From: Neolecta irregularis DAH-3
Lineage: Eukaryota; Ascomycota; Neolectomycetes; Neolectales; Neolectaceae
DNA: 15,116 nt
Direction of reading: 5' to 3'
Assembly: GCA_001929475.1 (NCBI GenBank)
Contig: LXFE01001063.1
Coordinates: 1 to 15,116 of the forward strand
Below the pieces are notes generated by a model. It made no database searches and had not been told where the DNA came from. It saw nothing but the letters and a program-made list of their open reading frames with translations. The first letter of the stretch is position 1, and every line of letters starts with the position of its first letter. The translations under genes and the position numbers were made by a program. This document shows positions 7,984-15,116 of the stretch, in pieces.

Positions 7984-10001
7984 TTAGTATCCGCCGTGAT
8001 TGAGAAGGAAACCTTCGACCCATTGCATGCCTCCATAATCAAATCCACTGTGTCGATTTAACGCAACACCAAAGCCTTCTTCAAACAGTCTTTGAGAGCG
8101 AAGTATCTCAACTGCATCACAAATTACTGTAGCTTCAGCCATATTCTCAAATTCTGGCGTTCGGATTAAGGCTGCTAAAGTTTGATCCACAAGAACCCAG
8201 CTTGCAGATTCGGTTGAGCCTGAAGCAACCAAATCCATGCTGACAATCAATGTCGAAAGTAACGGTGCCGTAAACATCCAGAGTTGACCCATCCAACGAT
8301 ACATACTCATTTCAGCAGATCGAGCATCAAAGGCACAGTACATCTTCATACTTCGATGAGCAGCTTTCAGGACCTCTTTCTTCGCATCCGGAAACTCTTT
8401 CTTATGCATCAGTGGCACGAAGAGGCATAGCAATTTCCGAGCCATGGATCCTTCAAGAGCAAGCTGCCTATAAAGCAAATCGGCTGATTGGGTATCGGGA
8501 TTCATTCGCAACCATGCTGGAATACTAGCCTCGAGGTCTTTAAATTTTTGATGGCATTCGGTAACTTTTGAGTGTAGTTGGCTGGTAAGGTTGTAAACTG
8601 CTTCGTAGATGTTTTTATGCATCATAACGCTTGCAGTCATGTGATTCGACCATTCGATGCTTCTTTGAAATAGACCGTCATAACCAATGTCTAGGGCGGG
8701 ATTGAATTGTGGTAGACGACAATCCATGTTCCACTCTCCAGCATGCGGAGGTAATCCTTCAAACCAAGAATTCGCACTTTATACTCAGCTCGATATAGAA
8801 GAAAGGCCCTTGCGTTTCATACATATATATATACATCCACACTCGTCTACGGATTTCGCATTCAAGCGGCGTTAAACCAAGATGTTCAGGTTCACGATGC
8901 AGACTTATGATCAGTGACGAAAGTTTGAAGAATGCCTAACCCCAGGCTTTGAGCCATATACAACATGATCCCACTATTCAACCAAGCCAGTGCTTTTGGT
9001 GAGTACGAACGAAACAGAGGACAATGTACAGTTCGACGTGATATCTCGATTTGCTTGATTAATCATTAAGGCAGTCACCACATCTAAATCGTAATTTTCC
9101 AGATACAAACCAGTCCTGAAGGCATCGTTAACTCCTTTTTGCAAAACACGCCGGTATTCATCTCGGGAAACTCCCAAGCTAATCTCAATAGCTTGAAGAG
9201 CTGGATCCTGTGAACTCGAATAAGTCCGCATCGCAGAGCAAAAAACTGCGAGTGCAACAACGAAAGCAAATGGACGACAGGTTGTAGCCAGAACATCTTT
9301 ACAAGCGATGTTGGAATGCCACATGCTTAGATAATCGCTCTCGAACGTAGGAGTATGAATATGACAAAATCCACCTGGGTGAGCTCTCAGGTAGCGGTCT
9401 ATAAGAATCATGGCAACGTCTTTCGACGGCAACAAACGTTGAGCTATCTCTGCAAGCTGGTAGCGCTGACCAACGTTCAAAAGGCTGGTGAATGTGGGTG
9501 TTTTCCATAACATTGAAGTCAACCCGTCTTCCACATTCCGCTTATAATCAATGACCTGACGAAATATTATATAACGTACGTATGCGTTGTTACCAGGCAT
9601 AAAGCCGTGATATCGCTGTCTACCTTCTTGGAAGGTCAATCCCCCCAAAAGACGAGCGGTGTCGTTTACAGATTCGTCTCCCTGGTCCTGATTTGCAATC
9701 TCAAGCAGTCTTTTGAGTTTGTCGTTTTCTTCTTGTAATTGCTTTATCCTCTCAAACGCATCCCTGTCACACTTGATAACCGAAGCCCTATGAGCTTAGA
9801 TGGTATCAGCAGTTATAGTGCTCTACAGATCCTCATAAGAGCATTCGTATTTTTTCTTCATGCAGGCTTCACATGGTAAATGTCTGATGACAGTTAGAAT
9901 TTGACTTAAAAGGCAGAGCGTAGAGATCGCAACCTGTCGCATTTAATCCTGCGAGCTATGCAGTTCCTGCAGCTTGTAACTGCTCTACGTCTAGAAGGCA
10001 T
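7984..10001 (-). CDS. Zn(II)2Cys6 transcription factor C (7 exons)
   Basis: Exons 10001-9934, 9883-9827, 9787-9580, 9540-9030, 8992-8941, 8903-8814 and 8776-7984 give 592 residues. Introns are 50, 39, 39, 37, 37 and 37 nt. The first two exons are 68 and 57 nt and easy to miss; joined, they encode C11-x2-C14-x6-C21-x5-C27-x2-C30-x6-C37. The first intron splits the CDR codon run inside the cluster and has a good CTAAC branch site; A and B lack it. A coiled coil follows (RIKQLQEENDKLKRLL), then the middle-homology region with AHPGG, LHREPEHLGL (300-309) and RRRVW (317-321). Exons 5 and 6 (52 and 90 nt) equal those of A exactly. The last intron begins GCAAGG, a GC-AG intron, at the site where A and B use GT. 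A GT donor 9 nt upstream would also keep frame but deletes three residues that align with A. The third intron (9579-9541) is stop-free and in frame. Role: nuclear regulator, targets unknown. Confidence 0.87.
8777..8813 (-). other. GC-AG intron in regulator C (37 nt)
   Basis: The donor is GCAAGG and the acceptor AAAG, phase 2, after the codons for YE. In regulator A the same point reads GACAT|GTATGT and in B GAAAG|GTATTC, same phase. Splicing here aligns YETANSWFEGLPPH with YDIAMSYSQGIPAH of A with no gap. The alternative donor GTATGA at 8822 gives a 46-nt intron and a 3-residue gap. Confidence 0.6.
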
Positions 10002-11430
10002 AACGCCAAAAGACTTGAGATGGGAAGAAGGGATTCGTGCTAGGATCGGATAATAAATGTATCAGAGTAGGGCCTTTAAGAGAGTGCTGCGTATGCGAAG
10101 AGCTCTGTGACCAAACCTTCGTGTCACAGACTCCTTAAACGTATAATTTCTAAGTGTGATTGAGAGAGTACAAGCGAACGTAATACGCGTCTTGATGTCT
10201 TTGAACTAGAAATTCGTTCAGGACGACTGCGCATGGCTGTTAATGATTGACCTGCAGGTGGAAAAAATGGCTTCTGCAGTAATCGAAATATAAACTGTCA
10301 GTAGAACTTGCAGCAACGTTAGTATAATTCTTGGATCGAGAATATGTCATCTGAATATTGGATCCGGTCCCGCACTCAGATTTCGAAAATGAGCAAGTCA
10401 AGCAAACGCGCCCAGTCAATCGAAACAAGTATAATACTCCATGCCACCTGTAAGCATATACCCTCGGGTATGGCTTACCATTACGGAAGGAAGGCTTGCA
10501 ATGATATTGCGGCGTTTTAATTTGTACTATAAAAGGTAGATAGGCGTTCATACCTAGCCAAGCTCATGTCACTTTAGACTAGCATAATAAAACCTGGTCT
10601 TATTCGAACTCGAGCTCCAACACTTCCACCATCATTCTTCTATTTCATGCACTTATACAATCATCCAAATTTGAAGAAGACAATGAATATAATTGAGAGT
10701 AGTATTAGTAGAGTATGGCCTGGGCCGAATATATTTCATGTTCCTTGCAACAGAGAAATAGAGGCTGATGTATTTCAACTTCCATACTAGACGCTAGGTA
10801 ATCTAACAAGAAAATGCTGAGAATTGTAACAGCATGGCTCCCAGGGTTATGAATTTAATATCGGTATTATATAACACCTAATTCGCTTTCATATCCAACG
10901 AAACTTGATCATACATACCTATATTTTCGGTCGTAGTGAATTTCGAGGGTTTAACCCAGAGGATACAATGCATGAAGGTCATCAGCGCGAAGTATTACAA
11001 AACAACACCATATAAACAACACTTCCGAGAATGAGATAGAGGCAGCCACTCAAATTTATGGTATACCATTAGTCATAGCAGATGCGAAGGTGTGTGATCG
11101 AGCAAGTGGAAAATAAAAGATCTCTGCATTCACATTCCTCGACGATCGTACAACAGGAGATCAGGCACGGGGAGGGGGGGCTAAGAGGATGTGAAACCGA
11201 TATGTACGCTAGTGACTGTAGTCCAAAATGACTGTATTGTAGAAGAGATTGTAGATTTTATCTTGGGGCTCATAGTTCACCGATAACCAATCCGATTTCA
11301 ACCGAAAATAATGATATCAGTGAATCGTCAGCTGCTGGGGAATTGAAAGAAATCTACCCCTTTGACCGAGAAGCTCCATGAGCCCGAAATTCAGATAAAA
11401 GTAATGCTCTATCCAGCAAAGATGTACAAA
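10002..11430. other. Intergenic between MSH1 and regulator C
   Basis: About 1.43 kb. The part next to 10002 is the regulator C promoter. A dispersed repeat and LTR-like end lie near 10586-10622 (separate entry). The part next to 11430 is the MSH1 3' flank. A 103-codon open frame at 10240-10551 on the minus strand has no recognisable domain and is not called. Otherwise I see only AT-rich sequence. Confidence 0.45.
10586..10622 (-). repeat. Dispersed repeat copy with LTR-like TGTTGG end
   Basis: Read on the minus strand, this begins TGTTGGAGCTCGAG and runs into the 21-bp repeat shared with 4431-4451. TG...CA ends, and TGTTGG starts in particular, are common for Ty1/copia LTRs. I found no matching LTR 3' end, primer-binding site or reverse transcriptase, so this is at most a truncated or solo fragment. 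Confidence 0.3.
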
Positions 11431-14400
11431 TTAAGGAGAAAAGCCAGATGGGAGTACACTCGGTGGACTTTGCTTCTCAAGCATGGCTAGAACGGTCTCG
11501 GCAATCTGGATAGCGTTATTCGGCACACCTAAACTCATTAAAATCAAGAGCGGCATGAAAATTTGGATTCACCCGCCAATGCGGCGACTTTGAAAGCATG
11601 ACTTTCGAGATTGACGCCTGGACCCACTTTATGCAGGAACGAGAAACTTCCATCTTTGTCTTCCGACACGCCAGTGCAGTAAGTACCTATCTGTGGCATA
11701 TTTGAGGCCAAACTAGCAATTTCATGATAATGAGTTGCGAAAAGAGCTCGACTTTGATTCACATAGTAGAGATGATGTAGGGATGCAAATGCTAACGCAA
11801 TTCCTTCACGACTTGAGGTTCCTCGACCAATTTCGTCCATAATGACAAATGACCGTGGTGTAGCCTTCTTCAAAATTGCAGCTGTTTCCATCATTTCGAT
11901 CATGAAAGTCGATTGATCCCCAAACAAGTTATCTGCAGATCCAACCTTGACTATTAAGTTCACGAGTCAACAGATGAAATCACTCTACTAAAGATTTGAT
12001 CCACTATGCCAATCTCAGCGTACTCCGCTGGCACGTATGATCCGATTTGAGCAAGAACCGAAATAACAGCATTTTGTCGCAGGAAGGTTGATTTTCCACC
12101 CATGTTAGGTCTAAGGCGAATAAGCAGAACAGAATGCAAACAAGACGTACCCAGTGAGGAGCCAAATGTGGTGGCCATTGTCTTCAAGGGTGCAATCATT
12201 AGGCGTGAACATGAGTCCTTTTTCAGCGAGACCAGCTTCTACAATGGGATGGCGACCATTGATTATCTTGTGAACAGTCCTAAGATATCAATAAGTTATT
12301 TTGGTGGAAAAACAACCCATAGTTTAAAATGGGTCGAACAAGCCTTCTTTCCTGAGCAAGAAACGCAAAAGAACAAACGACATCGAGTTCGTCTAACACT
12401 CTCGCGTTACGACGCAGTACAACAAGGCGTTTAATAACTTCAACTCTTAGCTTTTCGAAAGTTTTTGTCTCCTCTGAACGAATCATTATCTTAAGCTGGT
12501 CGATCCTGCTGCCCAAATATGTCCAATCCTGGAAATATGAGGCATGGCAAGTAGCAGGGTACATACAGGAAGCTGAAAAGAACGAGTGCTGCGGCTTGAG
12601 CTAACACTCTTAGCATCTTTGATCGAAGTGATGACTTTGATATCTTTCTCGCGAACATGGACGATATGACCGAGGCCTGGTGTCCATCTGAGGGATAAGG
12701 TGGGTGCATCTCCAGGTCAGGTTTAGCTTTTGAGTAAATACTACCCAAAGTGCTCTTCAACGATTCTTCAAGTTCATCCTTCTCGTCTGCTAACTGATTC
12801 AAATCCTTATGTAGCTTTTTCAGAAGTTGAGAGGCACTTCTATAAGCAGCTATAATAAATGGTTGATCATATACTCTTTCTTCATGGTCCATACATCATC
12901 TTTCACATCGAATTTTTTCCCCTTCTTCATCTTGGACGTTTTCCTATGATCTGATTCGCTGTTTTCTGTCTCAGATATTGAGTTCGCATTAAGCACTTCA
13001 ATCAATCTTGCTTGATTTTCTTCTTCCATTCTTTGGTTTCGCGAAAGGGCATCCTCGTCAATGGATTTCTTGATTTTTCGACTCAATTCAGAAGGAACTG
13101 TAATTCGTATAAGTAATGAACTTACGTGATCTTTTTCGGCTTCTAGCCCAAGACGATTGCGTATTTCTTCGGTTGCGTCGATGGTACGGGCCAGAGCCAG
13201 ATAATCGTCTGCATCACCTTTACCGAGACTGAATTTTTGTACGACCCGTTGCGAATCATGGCTTCGGTGGAGGAAATGAATAATGTCCTGTCTTAAAGAT
13301 GGATCGCGAAGAAAAGTTTCAACAAGATCTAAGCGTTGATTAATAACTGAGATACTTGTGATTGGAGAGCCTAGTCATAAGATCAAATAAGAAAATCAGG
13401 TCAATACCGAGCCAGTCACTCAACATCCGTGCTCCCCCCATTGTGACGGTCTTTTTGATTGCGTTCATAACGCTTCCTTTAGGAGTTCCCTCTCTCAAAT
13501 TCTTTTTCAACTCCAAAGCTCTAAAAGAGCTGGTGTCAATAATCATCGTATCTTTATGATGCTTCCGAATTGGGGGCTGTAACTTCATACTGAGGCCCTG
13601 CAATTTCTCTTTAACATATCCCAAGAGTGCAGAACCAGCTTCAACTTCTGAAGATGTCATTTCATTGACAATGCTCTTAGATGGTGGTGCCTCGAGCATT
13701 TCGCCCCATTTATCAAGTGAATCGAACTGATGGGAAAACGGTTCGTAAGTAATGAAATGCTCTTGTTCTTCAATAGCTTTAAAAATGGCATGTGCCCGAT
13801 CAGAGCGAAGATCTTCATTGAGCAAAATCTCTCGTGGTCCAATCCTGGAGATATCGCTGTTAAGTGATCCAATGTCACTTCCCTGAGTAAAGAAATCTCC
13901 TGTTGAAAGGTCAAGCCAAGCTAGTCCTATAACTTTCTCACAGATTACAATTGCGAGAAGGTAATTGTGTTGATACGGATTGATGAATTGTTCGTCGATT
14001 AACGTACCTGGGGTAATAATTCGAGTAATTTTGCGGTCAAATATATTCGTACTGGAAAGATCATCTACATCACGTTTTTTGAACTCTTCACATAACGCTA
14101 CGTATCTTCCATTTTCTTCAACCAAAATTTTCAGGTACCGATCGAGTTGGAATATGGGAAACCCGGCGAATGCTACAGTACCGGCCTTTGTGGTTTTTGA
14201 TGCCAATTTAAGGTTTAGAATCGGTGCAACTTCCACAGCTTGCTCGAAATATAGCTGTACGAGTTTAGCTAAGCTGTAAATAGGAATCTGTACCTCGTAG
14301 AACTGCCCTACTTTCGTTAAAAGAATGCATTTGGGAAATTTTCGCTGATTCTCCAAAGTCTGAGATAAAAGAGGCGAGAGTCCCGCAGGCTCTTCTTCTT

Positions 14401-14611
14401 GTGATGAACTTTTCCTCTTTTCCTTGAAGGTCTCAAGAGGCTGCAGGGATCCTTGAGGAAGTTCAGCCACCAGCTTTTGTGATTGACTCTTTGCTCTGCG
14501 ATACTGTTGATGGCGAAGGTTGTCATCAAGTAATGCAGAACGGAAAAAAATCAAATGTCCGAAATCCGCACGTAGTCTTCGAGATGAGGATCTGAGGACA
14601 ATTATTACCAT
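11431..14611 (-). CDS. MSH1: Mitochondrial DNA mismatch repair protein Msh1 (MutS homologue; 10 exons)
   Basis: Exons 14611-14294, 14254-13408, 13370-12875, 12839-12745, 12709-12567, 12528-12317, 12279-12151, 12110-11984, 11945-11573 and 11528-11431 give 945 residues, a usual length for fungal Msh1. Introns are 39, 37, 35, 35, 38, 37, 40, 38 and 44 nt. The mismatch-reading motif GQFYE ends at E106, directly at the first splice junction; intron 1 is stop-free and in frame. The core and lever follow ([30 protein letters not shown]). Walker A is GPNMGGKS (747-754, split by intron 7); Walker B is [12 protein letters not shown] (822-833); the ATHYHE switch follows. The N-terminus is Arg/Ser-rich and fits a mitochondrial presequence. 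Msh1 is an ATPase that recognises mismatches and helps keep mitochondrial DNA stable. Exon 5 uses a rare GAG acceptor. The start is uncertain: an extra exon at 14757-14728 is possible. Confidence 0.93.
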
Positions 14612-15116
14612 GAAGCAACTGGAATTCGAGGCGTGTCTTCGATGATAGTAGAATGAACGTCCTCGAGGTGTGTCCTAGTAAGAGTGAACCAACCTGAGAC
14701 ATCAAAATTTGATGTTCCCCTCTACACCTTACTAGTCAAGATTACCCGGAATCTCATGGTTTAGAATATAACATTTCAAAATTAACATGATTATTCTTAT
14801 CATTAGTGCCGACTTTGAAAAGATATATTGTTATCTTCATCCTAACTATTGAGTCTTCCGAGTTCATCAATTTTACAGATCAGCACTGTTTGTAGTGCAC
14901 ATAGGAGAAAATCATATTGACTAGGCCTTCCTCCTTGTCCATTGGGCATTTTGCTCACAACTTTATGCTCGAATCCGATCGTTAAACCTTCGAATATGAA
15001 ACTCGGGAGTTCAATTATTGACGAAATCACTTATATCGAATAAATGCAATTTCTTTCAAGGGTTTTAACGAAATTTATCCATCAAGATTCTAATGGTTCA
15101 AAATATGTTTGGAGTG
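14612..15116. promoter_or_regulatory. MSH1 upstream region, possible first exon
   Basis: This is the 5' flank of MSH1. An ATG at 14757 starts MRFRVILTSK (14757-14728); a GTGTAG...CTAG intron of 53 nt (14727-14675) would join it in frame to DTPRGRSFYYHRRHAS and on to the 14611 ATG, adding 31 residues. Beyond 14760 I see no gene; a 62-codon frame at 14842-15030 on the minus strand has no recognisable features. Confidence 0.35.

Noticed and set aside
1669-10001. Secondary-metabolite gene cluster
   Set aside because: No synthase, cytochrome P450, oxidoreductase or transporter gene is present; only regulators.
10240-10551. Minus-strand open frame of 103 codons between regulator C and MSH1
   Set aside because: It shows no recognisable domain or splice partner and lies next to LTR-like sequence; the composition looks non-coding.
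13101-13128. A GTAAGT...ACAG intron of 28 nt in MSH1
   Set aside because: The frame reads through without it and gives residues that fit Msh1; removing it would lead quickly to a stop.
13980-14279. Plus-strand open frame of 99 codons
   Set aside because: It is the shadow of the conserved N-terminal domain of MSH1 on the other strand.
11431-14611. MSH1 as a frameshifted pseudogene
   Set aside because: All frame changes coincide with plausible splice sites, and Walker A, Walker B and the mismatch motif are intact.
14842-15030. Minus-strand open frame of 62 codons upstream of MSH1
   Set aside because: Short, with no motif and no convincing splice continuation before the window ends.

Overview
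The window looks like nuclear DNA of a filamentous ascomycete (Pezizomycotina). It has intron-containing genes, Zn(II)2Cys6 transcription factors of the fungal middle-homology-region type, a mitochondrial MutS homologue (MSH1) and a fungal Sel1-repeat protein. I could not place it below subphylum. All five genes that I can support lie on the minus strand, so transcription runs from high to low coordinates.

Layout: 11-1434 Sel1-repeat protein (Dsf2/Nif1-like); 1669-3645 Zn2Cys6 regulator A; 3646-5270 a gene-free stretch with short repeats, a GC-rich relic and possible mobile-element remains; 5271-7380 Zn2Cys6 regulator B; 7984-10001 Zn2Cys6 regulator C; 10002-11430 a gene-free stretch with a possible LTR end; 11431-14611 MSH1; 14612-15116 upstream DNA that may hold a first MSH1 exon. 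No tRNA, rRNA, CRISPR or bacterial-type element was seen.

I rebuilt every gene by joining reading frames at splice sites and checking each join against family motifs and against the three paralogous regulators. All five models close in frame: 460, 590, 649, 592 and 945 residues. They need 25 introns of only 35-50 nt, median 39, which is very short for a filamentous fungus. Regulators A, B and C share four intron positions and phases, and A and C share a fifth, so they are tandem paralogues. A and C are closest in structure; B, in the middle, has diverged most. One intron in C uses a GC donor at a position where A and B use GT.

Functionally, MSH1 and the Sel1 protein are housekeeping-type flanks. 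The regulator triplet has no biosynthetic enzyme or transporter beside it inside this window, so its targets cannot be inferred. The best leads are the ultra-short introns and the history of the regulator array, not a new enzymatic system.
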